A stretch of 64,000 nucleotides of DNA from Trifolium pratense (taxonomy: Eukaryota > Streptophyta > Magnoliopsida > Fabales > Fabaceae), in the NCBI RefSeq assembly GCF_020283565.1, contig NC_060064.1, positions 15,396,337-15,460,336 of the forward strand. The letters run 5' to 3'. Below the pieces are notes generated by a model. The model was not told the DNA's origin. It did no database searches and was given only the letters and a program-made list of their open reading frames with translations. Each line of letters opens with the position of its first letter. Positions within the stretch are counted from its first letter, which is position 1. Below are positions 32,643 through 44,622 of the stretch, in pieces. The position numbers and the translations under genes were made by a program.

Positions 32643-33432
32643 AAGTCTAAATTGAACAATAATATTAATACCCTTCTAAAACCTAAGAACTTCAAAGGGT
32701 TAAATTAATCTAACTAAATTTACAGTTGAATTGAACAAGATGATAATCTAACCTTTCTAACTCCTAAGCTAATACGATTACCAAATTAAACTAAATTTAA
32801 ATCAACTAATTAGAAAGATTAAGCATACATCCAAACGGTAAAATAAAATCAATTATTGGTTTTGAAGCTAAAAAGTTGTTATTTTTCTTCTAATTTCAAG
32901 AAACCCAATTAGAAAAATTAAGCATAAATCAAAACAGTACAATACAATGATTGGTTTTGATTCTTGAAGCTGAAAAAGATGGTTTTTTGTTTCTTCTTCT
33001 AACTTCAAGAAACCTAATTAGAGGTAGAAAAAGGTTAGCTACAAATAAGAAAGAACGAATTTTGAAACAAACCCAGAAGTGTAAACGTGGGTTTTGAAGA
33101 AACGAAGTTGTTGTTGGAAGAAGAAGCAACGAGATTTTGTTGTGAAAGGAAGAATGAATCGGGAATTGGGAAATGAAGATAAAGATTAAAGATAGATTTT
33201 ATTATATTGTGATGATGATTTTATTATATTGTGATGATGATGAAGATGATGACTCGGATCCTAGTCAAAAAAACATGCTGACGAGGATGGAATAAAAACA
33301 TGTTAAATACTACCAAAATTAACTTTTGGTTCGTTAGAGGATTGTCTTGGAAGATAAGGTACAACGTGGCAACCAAAAAGTGACAAATATGGTTTTGATC
33401 TACGATTATAATTCGGATAATGGTTAGGAGAA
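32643..33432. other. 5' leader and promoter region of SDP1
   Basis: No second gene is seen. A repeated segment ACCCAATTAGAAAAATTAAGCATAAATC-like (32819 and 32905) and a duplicated TTTTATTATATTGTGATGATGA (33198-33242) lie upstream of SDP1. A 5' UTR intron is possible but not resolvable by eye. Confidence 0.4.
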
Positions 33433-33614
33433 GGTTAACATGTGCACCAAAGGTACATGTTAAGAAGATAAATATGGTAAACATTAAATGATACAAAATA
33501 TTTAATGTTTAAAAAGTTGAATTCACAAACTTGACATTTAATGTTTACCATATTTATTTTCTTAACATGTGCGCTTGGTGCACATGTTCCCTTGGTGTAC
33601 ATGTTAACATAACC
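33433..33614. mobile_element. Fold-back MITE with ATGTTAAC ends
   Basis: Left arm GGTTAACATGTGCACC...ATATGGTAAACATTAAATG pairs with right arm CATTTAATGTTTACCATAT...GTACATGTTAACATAACC. The loop is about 45 bp. Motif GTGCACC/GGTGCAC is repeated near both ends. Confidence 0.75.
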
Positions 33615-33873
33615 CTTATGTTTATTGTGGGATGAACTGTATTACTGATATTAATCTCAAAAAATAAATGGTGGGTATAGTTAGTCCATAAACAACCAAC
33701 ATTGTATCACGAGTACTTCATTTGAGGGAGAGTTATGTTCATATACGTATATTAGTTTTTCTAAATATACCGTACTCCATACTGCTATCTATCGGTAATG
33801 TACCCGCACCTAGACAACGTAGGTTTTGATTTGTTTCTTTATGCAACTTGCTATTTATTTTCTTTTCATATAT

Positions 33874-34142
33874 AATACTCCTTCCGTTTCTTTTTAAGTG
33901 TCCATTTAGAATAGTAACATCAAATTAAGAAAGTGTATTTTTGCATATTATCTTTTTATTATACCTTAATTTTAATCATCAATAAAAAGTTTTCACACAC
34001 TTACTCTTTCCAATAAATTTAATATATTATGTAAAAAAAATTAATATGTTATGTACCAAAAAAAAAAATTTAAAAAAAAAACTTTAGTTTTCCTAATATA
34101 TAGTATTAATTAGTTTCATCGAAAAAATAAAAGTGATTGACA
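33874..34142. mobile_element. MITE, CTCCCTCCGTTTC family, copy 1
   Basis: Begins ATACTCCTTCCGTTTC and shares about 250 bp with 36838-37135, including AGAATAGTAACA(T/C)CAAATTAA and AAAGTGTATTTTTGCA. The TCCCTCCGTTTC start is typical of Tc1/Stowaway-like plant MITEs. Confidence 0.65.
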
Positions 34143-34743
34143 AACCAGCAAACAAAGCTTCTTGCTTTGTCAGATAGTAATATCAATTACAAAATCAGTC
34201 AAACATGCTCTCATACTCATCGCTTGGATAAAATGAATTGTTTTGCACTATTTTGTAATTTTGTATGTCCAATGGCATCTGTTAGTACACAAACAAGAAA
34301 CGTGATTCACCACCTAGAATTGATGTTCTGAATTCTTAAATTATTCAGAATTGTTGTTCTGATCAAGATCACCATCACCATGTCGCGATAAATTGGTGAA
34401 TTGTTTTCTGTGACCTTGTATGGTCAGAGCAACACAAATCGGAACCGCCGACGTCTTCTGGAAACAACCCCATAAGGGGTGTAAGGATGGTGACATCGCG
34501 AATCCAAGGGAACTGATCGCGCCACTGCGAGACCGAGGCTACTTCGCGACTGAATCATTTGGAGTGAATAGGCGGTGATCGGTGGTGTGACAAGAATAGA
34601 CATCGACAACGGTTAGTGAGGAAGATGAAGGAAAGGTGGCGGCGGCTGTGTAGTTTAAATTAGTATTAAGTTTATAAAAATTTACTATTTAAGATGTTTA
34701 AAGAATGTCCCGGAACACTCATTAGTATTTCCCTTGGAGATGC
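34143..34743. other. Unassigned region between repeats
   Basis: A GC-richer patch (34380-34650) contains a short minus-strand frame (34424-34609) with no recognisable domain. It may be a decayed exon or repeat; I cannot assign it. Confidence 0.35.
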
Positions 34744-35409
34744 TTAATCATCATCATCATACTCGTCATCACCGTTATAATTGTCATCATTGTCGTTGTC
34801 ATCATCAAATGTTAAACGACTTGTCGTATGTAATAAAGGCATGTCGTACGTAATAAAGTTGTCCTCATCAGGGGCATCGAATGTCAAGAAAGGTTCGTCA
34901 TATGTAATAAAGTTGTCCTCATCAGACAAATCTTGACTAGAGATAAATGTTGAACGATCTTCTAAGTTGTTGTTGGAAGATTTTAATTCTAATGACTCAT
35001 GTTGGATTTGGATTAAGTCAGGGATGAATGTGATTTCCTCCTCATCATCATAAGAGGATGATAGGAGGTCAATTGAATTCGAATTTAAATCAGGGATAAA
35101 AGTTGAATAGTCTTTTAAGCCGGAATTGCAAGATTTTGATTTCAATGACTTGTATTGAATTTGGACAAAGCCAGGGAAGAATGTGATTTCCTCCTCGTCA
35201 TAAGGCGATGGTGGGAGTTCAATTGAGTTCGAATTTAGACCAAAAATAAATGTTGAATAGCTTTCTAAGCCAGTATTAAAAGATTCTATTTTCAACATTG
35301 AAAGATAAATTTTTTTTCGTTGACAATTTGATTGTTGTGAATATGAGCACCACCAACTTTGACTAATTTTACCTGTATCAGTCTTCAAAGTCAATAAAAG
35401 TTGAACCAA
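34744..35409 (-). CDS. Hypothetical acidic protein with ~48-residue repeats
   Basis: A 221-codon open frame; it begins with TTG, and the first ATG in frame is at 35295 (about 183 residues), so either the start is internal or an upstream exon exists. It has three imperfect repeats of about 48 residues: a GL(E/K)(S/D)YSTFI core followed by LNSNSI, an acidic DEEEITF motif and IQIQ(H/Y)(E/K)SL. The last third repeats ATP-free, acidic DEDNFITYD(E/M)P blocks and ends in a run of Asp encoded by GAT triplets. No signal peptide, membrane segment or known family is recognised. A TATA-like TATAAATA lies on the same strand about 1 kb upstream (near 36446). Repeats maintained in frame argue for a real, fast-evolving protein, but it may be untranslated. 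Confidence 0.35.
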   Translation of the reverse strand: MVQLLLTLKTDTGKISQSWWCSYSQQSNCQRKKIYLSMLKIESFNTGLESYSTFIFGLNSNSIELPPSPYDEEEITFFPGFVQIQYKSLKSKSCNSGLKDYSTFIPDLNSNSIDLLSSSYDDEEEITFIPDLIQIQHESLELKSSNNNLEDRSTFISSQDLSDEDNFITYDEPFLTFDAPDEDNFITYDMPLLHTTSRLTFDDDNDNDDNYNGDDEYDDDD

Positions 35410-36837
35410 GTTTATATTTTATTAAAATTAGGAACAAACTTTGATAGTGTAGTATGTAAGCTAAAAAGAGATAATTAATAGAAATAGTAACAAACTCTAG
35501 CAAAAACAAAGATAACGAACTGAAAACAAAACACCTTAAATCTTGGTGTATATAATTTTTTTTTATTGATCAAGAAAATAATATTTTTTATTAAAATTAT
35601 ACAGTATATATAAAAAAACAAACAAAAAATTTGGTCAAAAATCAAGTAAAATACGAGCGGCTAATATACTATTTCAATTTAAAAATTAATCAAAAAATTT
35701 GGTCAAAAATCAATTTAAAAATTTCCTTTTTTGGTTTCCTTAACCAGTGCCCCGGGGGCACCGGTTAGCATAACCCTTTTTATAAATAGTTCTTCAAGCA
35801 AGTGATTTGTATTAAAGTAGAAAATGAATTTCATTCGATGACAAATTGTTCGAGAGTCCAAATTGAAATTTTGTATGAAATAATTATTAGTCTGACTTTA
35901 CTTATTTTAATCGAACGCTAAATTATCAAAACTCTTTTCTTAAATAACGTCGGGACAACCAAAAAAGAATTTGCTCTTGATCCTTATTAGTACGTAGATC
36001 CACTATTGACCTACTTACTCTCAACTAAATAACATGGGAAATAAAATACGAGATTATATTACGTAAATTTGAAGGGTTTATGAATTACTAAAACAATATT
36101 TGCGAAATTTATTTATCTTTGGTATTGTGTATAACATATTTGTTTAGTACTTTTTGTTACCGAAAATCATTCACTTGAGATTTTCATAAGCTATTAGGTA
36201 TTAAAATTGGTGTTAAACTCTAAAAATTGGTGTTAAACACTAAATAAATAAAGTAAACTTGTATAAATGCATGTGATCAGATAAATAAACAAAAGAAACA
36301 TGGTGAAATTTTTCAGTAAAACAAAGAAGTCAAATACATATATAAGATGAGTAAAAAAGCTTACCAATTGTTCTTCAAAATGTAAAGTCCAATCCTCTTA
36401 AAATTCTGATGTATTTCTTTAACTAATCATGAATTCATATTTATAGATTATTTTTTATCTTAACTTTTTGTAACAACTCAAGAGATAATTAAGGTAACTA
36501 TCTTATTTCGTATACTCATTTCGTTTTTATAGTTAAGATTAAAAGACAGACTATAATAGTTAAGATTAAAAGATAAACTATAATCTAACAAAAAAAAAAA
36601 AACAAACTATAATCTAGACCAAATGAAATAAGATAAGCAATAATCCGTTAGTTTTTTATTAAATAAAACTGTTAATTTAAATATCTAAGTTTATTTTTAA
36701 TAATAATATTTAATTATATTTACGTTAATAGTGATCTAGTGGTAAAAAGATATATTTTAGATTTGCTCTTGGCACGCTGTAATTTTTCCTGTCTTGCACT
36801 GTGATATAATCTCTACCCAACTGTCGGCGCTTAAACA
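35410..36837. other. Intergenic with short repeats
   Basis: Contains a GC-rich near-palindrome AACCAGTGCCCCGGGGGC... at 35742-35766, a direct repeat AAAAAATTTGGTCAAAAATCAA (about 35625 and 35693), and no supportable gene. A minus-strand TATAAATA near 36446 and a GTAAGC donor-like site near 36363 could belong to an upstream exon of the acidic protein. Confidence 0.4.
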
Positions 36838-37135
36838 TACTCCCTCCGTTTCTTTTTAAATGTCTTTTTAGAATAGTAACACCAAATTAACAAAGTGTAT
36901 TTTTGCACTTTATCTTCCTATTATACTTTTATTTTAATCCACCAATAAATTCTTATTTTTTTGCATACATTTTATCTTTCCAATAAATTCAATATTTTAT
37001 GTACTAAAAAAATAAAAATTTAATATGTTATGTACCAACTTTTTTTTAAAAAAAATCCTTTAGTTTTTCAAATATATAGCAATAATTAGTTTTATTGAAA
37101 AAGATAAGAGTAATTGACAATCAATATAATTGACA
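36838..37135. mobile_element. MITE, CTCCCTCCGTTTC family, copy 2
   Basis: Begins TACTCCCTCCGTTTC; homologous to 33874-34142. It merges into the tandem duplication at 37090-37310. Confidence 0.6.
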
Positions 37136-37310
37136 AATCATACCCTTAAAATACCAAAAGGACAGTTAAATATGAATGTTAAATCCGACGTCAAAATAGT
37201 TTTATTGAAAAAGATAAGAGTAATTAACAGTATAATTGGCAAATCATATCCTTAAAATACCAAAATGACAATTAAATATTAACGTTAAATCCGACGTTAA
37301 AATGAGGGAT
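37090..37310 (+). repeat. 110-bp tandem duplication
   Basis: Two head-to-tail copies (37090-37199 and 37200-37310) of TTTTATTGAAAAAGATAAGA...AAATCCGACGT. They differ at several positions and small indels. Confidence 0.8.
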
Positions 37311-37384
37311 AAATAAAAATTGATGTCAAATGTTGGGAACTTATAACATTATTGAACTTATGAGTTTTAGTTTTAGCAATCAAA

Positions 37385-37750
37385 TATTTAACTTGAACGA
37401 CATAGCATCCATATGGATACGGACAGATCCATCAGATGGTACTCAACCTATATTTTTCAAGAGGTTTTAGAACCTAATTGCATTATCAGATTATGCTTTT
37501 CAATCAGGTACTATTGTTCCTAAACTGGCTGAAACTCTCATTGTTCTCATTCCTAAGGTTGACGTCCCTAATAGTCTGAAGAATTTTAGGTTAGGCCGAT
37601 AAGTCTATGCAATGTCTTACTTAAAATTATTTCCAAAGTTATTGTGAGACGCATCCGACCTTACTTAAATAATCTTATTACTACTCCGTTTCAAAGTAGC
37701 TTTATTCTAGTAGAAGCACATCTGATAATGCAATTATTACTCAATTTCAA
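37385..37750 (+). pseudogene. LINE reverse transcriptase remnant
   Basis: Conceptual translation gives ETLIVLIPKVD, then FR followed by a shifted SLCNVL and KIISKVIVRRIRP-like pieces, the conserved plant LINE RT block preceding the active site. Stops and frameshifts show decay. Only this piece remains. Confidence 0.75.
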
Positions 37751-38866
37751 AAAAAAAAAAATGAAATTATTGCTCAAGATAAATGCAATTTTTGTCTTAA
37801 TCATTCAATTCTAAAGATAAATGAATATTATTATCCGCTTAAATTCAATTGCTAATTAATATAATTTTAAGAAGATATTCTTATCTTAATGATTTCATAG
37901 GTGGATGGGAGATACAGGAAGAAAAATGATAAGCAAAAACAAAAGGGTCGACGGTGGTCGGTGGTGGGTGGTCGGTGGTGGACCATCACTCAGATAGTAA
38001 TTAATTAAGGAATTAAAAGGTGTTAACGTTTGCCACCACACCTCACATGCTCACTGCCAACCAAATCTCAAGTATATCACTAATGAAGAAAGTATCATAT
38101 AAAGCAATAGAGTAAATATGGACTCATGCTAAACGGCGCCATCAAAGCAATGATTAAGGATATAATACATTGAATATACTATTTTTACTTTATTAACATT
38201 GAGATTACATGGTATACAAAAAAAAAAAACATCGAGATTACTTGAACCAAACACAATTAATTGTTTCCACGTTTAGGAAATTGACCAACTACCATTCCAA
38301 TTCCAATTTTCAACACAATAGTTTGATTCCTCTCATCTCATCCCTACTAAAAGTCAAGCACCTCTTGGTCCCATCCCATTTCATTTTTTTTATATCTTTT
38401 GACATGTTCAATTCTCCACATAAAGCCAAAACCAACGAAAGTCACAAACAACTTTTTTTTTTAATTATTTATGAATTATTTATGAGTATTATTATTATAT
38501 ACTTAAATCTTCTAGTTAAATAAAACTAAGAAAACAAAGACAACTTTACAAGTCTTGAAAATTCCACGCTGTGGAATCTATTCCTTGCAGTTTCCTTTAG
38601 AAAAAAAATAAATAAAAATGAACCAGTAATTCTCTTCATTTCCAGTACCACACTTTCATTTCCTCCACATCAAGTGAAGAATAAATAGGAAACAACAAAC
38701 AAATTTCATAAAAAAAAATAATACAATTTCTCAAGCATCATCATAATTCATAATAATAAGGTGCAATTTTTTTTTCTTCTTCATTTATTTTATTTGAGTG
38801 TTATCAAATTACTTTACTAAATCCATAGTTTTTTTTTTATTCTATGAATTAAGCAGACACTGTAAA
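37751..38866. other. Upstream region of PICBP-like gene
   Basis: No gene is seen. It includes a GGTCGGTGGTGG simple repeat (37951-37985) and AT-rich sequence. A weak TATA-like AATAAATAG lies near 38681, about 185 bp before the ATG. Confidence 0.4.
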
Positions 38867-41800
38867 ATGTTCGATCAAAAGGCTGAGATTGAATCTCAAG
38901 ATATGATTGAAGCAGATGAATCTGTTTCTAGTCATCAAGAAAACAGAGGAAAATTTGAATCTAAGAAGAAAATGAAGAAAGTGAGGTCAATGAAGCTTCA
39001 AAGATTGTCAAGCAGAGGAAGAAAATCACAACATGATCACAAATTTTCCATCCTTTCATCTGTTGGTACAGTTGAAGTGGCAGATGCATCACCTAATTAC
39101 ATGAAGGGCACTAGTAGTAGTAGTTCACATGCAAAGGATAGTTTTCAGGTATTGTTTTCTGATTCTGAAAACCTAGAATTTTTTTTTATATATGTGATGT
39201 CATTTGATTGTGTTGTCAATTGCGAATCGCGGAAAATAACTGTTTGTTCAAATTGTGTTTATGACAATGCTAAAGCACCGCGATAGCGGCTACTAAATTG
39301 TGGTCTGTAAGAGTAGATCAGCTGGTAGCTACTAGGGACATTATTGGAGGGGTTAGGGTTCGAACTCTGGATTTCCTATTTCTCCACACTTATAGTGTGT
39401 GAGTCTAACCACTAGGCTGCTAGATCAAAAAATAAATATTGCGTATAGCAGAAACTAGCGGTTTGTTAAAATTCCATTATGTTAAACTGCTTGCTATAGT
39501 CACTATTTGACAACACTGTGTACTAAATTGTGTACCGCGGAACAATAGGTGTACAATAGATGTTTGTTAAAATTCTGTTATGCTATGGCCTATAGCGTTA
39601 TAGCCTTTATATCACCGACACTTATACAATAGGTGTGTCCTGCTGTCCGTCAAGTGTCTGCACGACACTGACACATGTGATTACATTGAATTATGTCATT
39701 TTTCAAAATTTTATTGGTGTCAAAGTATTAGTGTCGTGTCTGGTGTCTATGTTTGTGTATGTGCTTCATTTTATAGCTATATAGCCTTTATTCAACAACA
39801 TTGAGTTTGAGTAGTTTCAGTTGATGGGGAGGGGAAAAAAATAGATAAATAATAATGTTGCTGCTTCTGGCAGATTGCAGAAAACGTTATCACAAACAAG
39901 AAGTTAACAAGAGTGACTACTTTGAAGGTGAAGAGAAGTTTGACTAGAAAGTTATCTGGAAGGACTGAGCAAAACAGGAAACTGAAATCATCAAGATCAA
40001 TCAAGCTTGCATCTGTCAAGGGACCTAAATCAACAACAATGTTATATTCTGATTCTGAATCCGTTCATGGCAGTGATGGAAAGAATAAGAGTAGTACAAG
40101 TGATGCTGGTAACAAGTCTCAGAGAGTTATTACTAGAAGATTAAGTTTGAAGCCTGTGAGGATCTCGTCAAAAAAACCAAGTTTGCATAAAGCCACATGT
40201 TCTTCCACTATCAAGGATTCACATTTTTCTGATCAGATTGACATTCCACAAGAGGGAAGTAGTTCTCTAGGCTTATCAGCAGTTAGGGTTTGTCCATATA
40301 CTTACTGCTCTCTTCATGGCCATCGCCACGGTGATTTGCCTCCACTGAAGCGCTTTGTGTCGATGAGGAGACATCAGATTAAGACACAAAAGTCTGTGAA
40401 AAAGGATGGAAGATCAAAGCAAATTGGTAATGCAAGGAAAGCCACTCAGAAAACCAAAACTGTTCAAAGTGTAGATGGAAACTCTCACTTTCACAATGTG
40501 AAAAATCTGGCAACGGATTCGTCGCCTTTTAAATCCCGTGATACTCCACCGTCCACAGTTAATGAAGGTGACACTTCAACCAAAGGCAAAAATATGGAGC
40601 CAGATTTTGAAGTATTGCAGAAGAGTTTTGGACAAGAAGAGCCTAAAACTGGTAGTACTGCTAGTGCGTCATATGGAGTGCAGGAAAGAGATCAGAAATA
40701 TATAAAAAAGTGGCATTTGATGTATAAGCATGCAGTGTTAAGTAACACGGGGAAATGTGAATATAAGGTTCCCTTTGTTGAGAAGGACAAAAATAGTTAT
40801 AGTGAAACAGATTCGGATATGGATGATGAAAAGAAGAATGTAATTGAGCTGGTGCAGAAAGCATTTGACGAAATTCTTCTCCCTGAAGCTGAAAACCTTT
40901 CCTCTGATGATCATTCAAAATCAAGAGGCAATGAAACAGATGAGGTGCTCTTAGACAAGTGTGAAGGTAAGATTGAAGAAAGGAATGCCACAACTTTCGC
41001 GGAATCTCCTAAAGAATTGCAGAAGATGGAGAGCAAACCAAAAAGCTGGAGCCATCTGAAAAAGGTAATCCTCTTGAAAAGGTTTGTAAAGGCATTAGAG
41101 AAGGTCAGAAACATCAACCCAAGACCAAGACAATTTCCTTCTGATGCGAACTTCGAGGCAGAAACAGTTTTGCTTAACCGACAAACAGCCGAAGAGAGGA
41201 AAAAATCGGAGGAGTGGATGCTTGACTATGCAATTCAAAAGGTTATTTCTAAACTCGCACCTGTTCAAAGACAAAAAGTGACGCTTTTAATAGAAGCTTT
41301 TGAAACAATTCGACCATTTCACGATGCTGACAATGGACCTCGGTCTACTGTGACAGTGGAATCTCAAGAAAATCCAATTCAATCAGTTGATGCTTCCTCA
41401 AATCATAGCAAGGGAGAAATAAATGAAGGAAGAGATTGTGAGGAAACTGAGGGAGCAAGGAATGACAAGAATGTGACTGCATGTGAGAAAAATGATGAAA
41501 ATGCTACTATGGAATCAACATCAGCACATGTAGTCAAGTTTCCTGTTTTCAATGAAGCGATATTGGAGGAGGAAGTAACAATCAAAACTGAAAATATGGA
41601 GCCAGATCATAAAGTGCCGGAGAATATTTTTGTGCAGGAAGAGCCTAAGCATGGTAGTAGTAGTAGCAGTACTACTGGTGTGCCATATGGAGTGAAGGAA
41701 GGAGATCAGAAATATATAAAAAAGTGGCATTTGATGTATAAACATGCAGTATTAAGTAACACAGGAAAATGCAAAAGTGAGCTTCCGTTTGTTGGGAAGG

Positions 41801-44622
41801 ACAATGAAGGTAGAGAGGAAGATGATATTACGTTCAATGGAGGAAAAAGCTCTTGTCACTATTATAGTGAAACAGATTCGGATATGGATGATGAAAAGAA
41901 GAATGTAATTGAGCTTGTGCAAAAAGCATTTGATGAAATTCTTCTCCCTGAAGCTGAAGACCTCACTTGTGACGGCCATTCAAAATCAAGAAGTTATGGG
42001 TCAGAAGAAGTACTCTTAGAAAAGAGTGAAGGTAAAGAAGAAGAAGAAATGAATACCACAACTTTCACAGAATCTCCTAAAGAATCACAGAAGATGGAGA
42101 ACAAACCGAAAAGCTGGAGTCATCTGAAAAAGTTAATCCTCTTGAAAAGGTTTGTAAAGGCATTAGATAAGGTCAGAAACATCAACCCAAGAAGACCAAG
42201 ACAGTTGCCTTCAGATGCCAACTTTGAAGCAGAAAAAGTTTTGCTTAACCGACAATCAGTGGAAGAGAGGAAAAAATCGGAGGAGTGGATGCTTGACTAT
42301 GCACTTCAAAAGGTTATTTCTAAATTAGCACCTGCTCAAAGACAAAAGGTGACACTTCTAATCGAAGCTTTTGAAACAATTCGACCATTTCAAGATGCTG
42401 AATATGGACCTCGGTCTACTGTGGTAGTGAAATCTCAAGAAAATCCGATTCAATCATTTGATGCTTCCTCAAATCATAGCAAGGAAGAAATAAAGGATGG
42501 AAGAGATTTTGAGGTAACTGAGAGAGCAAGGAATGACAAGAATATGACTGCATGTAATGAAAATAAGGAAAGTGCTGCTGTCGAATCAACATCAACAGAT
42601 GTAGTCAAGTTTCCTGTTTTCAGTGTGGGGATATCGGAGGAGGAAGTAACAACCAAGGGCGAAAATTTGGAGCCAGATCATAAAGTGCCGCAGAAGATTT
42701 TTGTGCAGGAAGAGCCTAAACATGGTAGTAGTAATACTGGTGTGCCATATGGAGGTCAGGAAGGAGATCAGAAATATATAAAAAAGTGGCATTTGATGTA
42801 TAAGCATGCGGTATTAAGTAACACGGGAAACTGTGAAAATGAGCCTCCGTTTGTTGGGAAGGACAATGAAGGTAGAGAGGAAGATGATGTCGCGTTCAAT
42901 CATAGTGAAACAGATTCAGATATGGATGATGAAAAGAAGAATGTAATTGAGCTCGTGCAAAAAGCATTTGATGAAATTCTTTTCCCTGAAGCTGAAGACC
43001 TCTCTTCTGATGATCATTCTGAATCTAGAAGCTATGGCTCAGAAGATGTACTCTTAGAAAAGAATGAAGGTAAAGAAGAAGAAAGAAATACCACAACTTT
43101 CACCGAATCTCCTAAAGAATCACAGAAGATGGAGAACAAACCGAAAAGCTGGAGCTATCTGAAAAAGGTAATCCTCTTGAAAAGGTTTGTAAAGGCATTA
43201 GATAAGGTAAGAAACATCAATCCAAGAAGACCAAGACAATTGCCTTCAGATGCCACCTTTGAAGCGGAGAAAGTTTTTCTTAATCGCCAAACAGCGGAAG
43301 AGAGGAAAAAATCGGAGGAGTGGATGCTTGACTACGCACTTCAAAAGGTTATTTCTAAACTAGCACCTGCTCAGAGACAAAGGGTGAGACTTCTAATAGA
43401 AGCTTTTGAAACAATTCGTCCATTTCAAGATGCTGAAAAAGGACCGCAGTCTTCCCTGATAGTGGAATCTCAGGAAAATCCAATTCAATCAGTTGACGCC
43501 TCTTCAAATCATAGAAAGGATGAAGTAAACGACGGAAGAGATTCTGTTTACTTGGCTAAGTCGTTGCATGAACTTTGCAATCCTATTAAACCAGTGGAAA
43601 CTATAAGCAGTTGTAATGAGGAGGCTCCAACGAATGGAATAGTCGAGGAAGTTCCAGAAGATTTGGTATCAGATTTGAATGCAGAAAATCGAAGTATCAA
43701 ATCTGAGTCACCTGGGAGATATTGTGAAACCAAGAATGTCATTGGTGATAATAGTGAACAATTTTCTTTGAAAAAAAGCTTAATCCTAAATGGTCTTGTC
43801 AGATCACTTAAAGCTAATTTGGTTGTTCCAGAAGCACCGTCAAACCAATTAGACGAACCGACAAGAGACAGAAAAGATATGATTGAAAAAGATCAACTGG
43901 AAACATCCGAAGCTCCTACTAGTGCTGTTGTAGAATCTGAGACACAGGTAGAGAAACAAGGCAACAAAGGATTGTGGTTCATGGTGTATAAGCACATGGT
44001 ATCAGATATGACTGAAAACAATTCCAAGACATTAACTGATGTAGCAGATGAGAAAGAGTCAAAGTATGAAGGCAGCATAACAAGAGAAAATTCTGTCTCT
44101 GATGAAAGTACACCTGTGATTAATCAAGATATGCACCTCAAGGATCGTGATGTTGAACTTCGACAGATCGAAGCCATTAAGATGGTAGAAGAAGCAATTG
44201 ATTCAATCCTTCCAGACAGACAGCCACTTACTGACAACAACACAATTGATGAAATGATGGAATATGGAAATGGAATAGCCGTGGAACAAAAAGAAGAATC
44301 AATATCGAAGGAGGGAAACAAACCAAGCCAGAAATTGTCTAGAAATTGGAGCAATCTTAAAAAAGTGGTACTGCTTAGGAGATTTATCAAGGCATTGGAA
44401 AAAGTAAGGAAGTTCAACCCAAGAGAGCCTAGATATCTACCATTAGAAGCTGATTCAGAAGATGAAAAAGTTCAACTGAGGCATCAAGATACGGCAGAGA
44501 GAAAAGGCACAGAAGAATGGATGCTTGATTATGCACTTAGACAGGTTGTTTCCAAATTAACTCCAGCTAGGAAGAGAAAGGTGGAGCTTCTAGTAGAAGC
44601 TTTCGAGACCGTAAAAAATTGA
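38867..44622 (+). CDS. PICBP: PICBP-like calmodulin-binding protein, four repeats
   Basis: Two coding exons, 38867-39148 (94 codons) and 39874-44622, joined in phase 0 (CAG|GTATTG donor, TGGCAG|ATT acceptor); a second AG seven bases on would break the frame. The protein is about 1676 residues. The N-terminus is basic (KKKMKKVRSMKLQR, RKLSGRTEQNRKLKSSRSIKL) with a CPYTYCSLHGH motif near residue 240. Four copies of the plant CaM-binding domain (PF07839 type) follow, each with a DQKYIKKWHLMYKHAV-type head, an EEWMLDYA core and a W-SHLKKVILLKRFVKALEKVR amphipathic helix, the helices starting near residues 484, 840, 1185 and 1584. This matches Arabidopsis PICBP, a large pathogen-induced protein with four similar CaM-binding domains. 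The role in defence signalling is from family knowledge. Repeats 1-3 are nearly identical, repeat 4 is divergent. Confidence 0.92.
39308..39434 (+). mobile_element. SINE, family C, in PICBP intron
   Basis: tRNA-like A-box region GATCAGCTGGTAGCTACTAGG, B box GGGTTCGAACTCTGG, then body ending CTAGATCAAAAAATAAA. It sits inside the single PICBP intron. Confidence 0.7.
39613..39771. mobile_element. MITE of the CTATGAAGCAC family in PICBP intron
   Basis: Reverse-oriented relative of 30097-30248: CACCGACACTTATAC...TGTGCTTCATTTTATAG, with GTGTCGTGTC and an internal AATTATGTCATTTTTCAAAATTTTATTGG stretch. Confidence 0.7.
40687..44616 (+). repeat. Intragenic tandem repeats of PICBP (4 units)
   Basis: Units start near 40687, 41704, 42766 and 43970. 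The first three are about 1.03-1.06 kb and share long runs of identical DNA (for example AAATATATAAAAAAGTGGCA at each head), indicating recent in-frame duplication; the fourth is old. Variable spacer segments differ by small in-frame indels. Confidence 0.9.

Noticed and set aside
39913..44622. Treating the PICBP second exon as a stand-alone gene starting at 39913
   Set aside because: The apparent start is GTG; splicing from 39148 to 39874 joins the frames in phase and adds the basic N-terminus.
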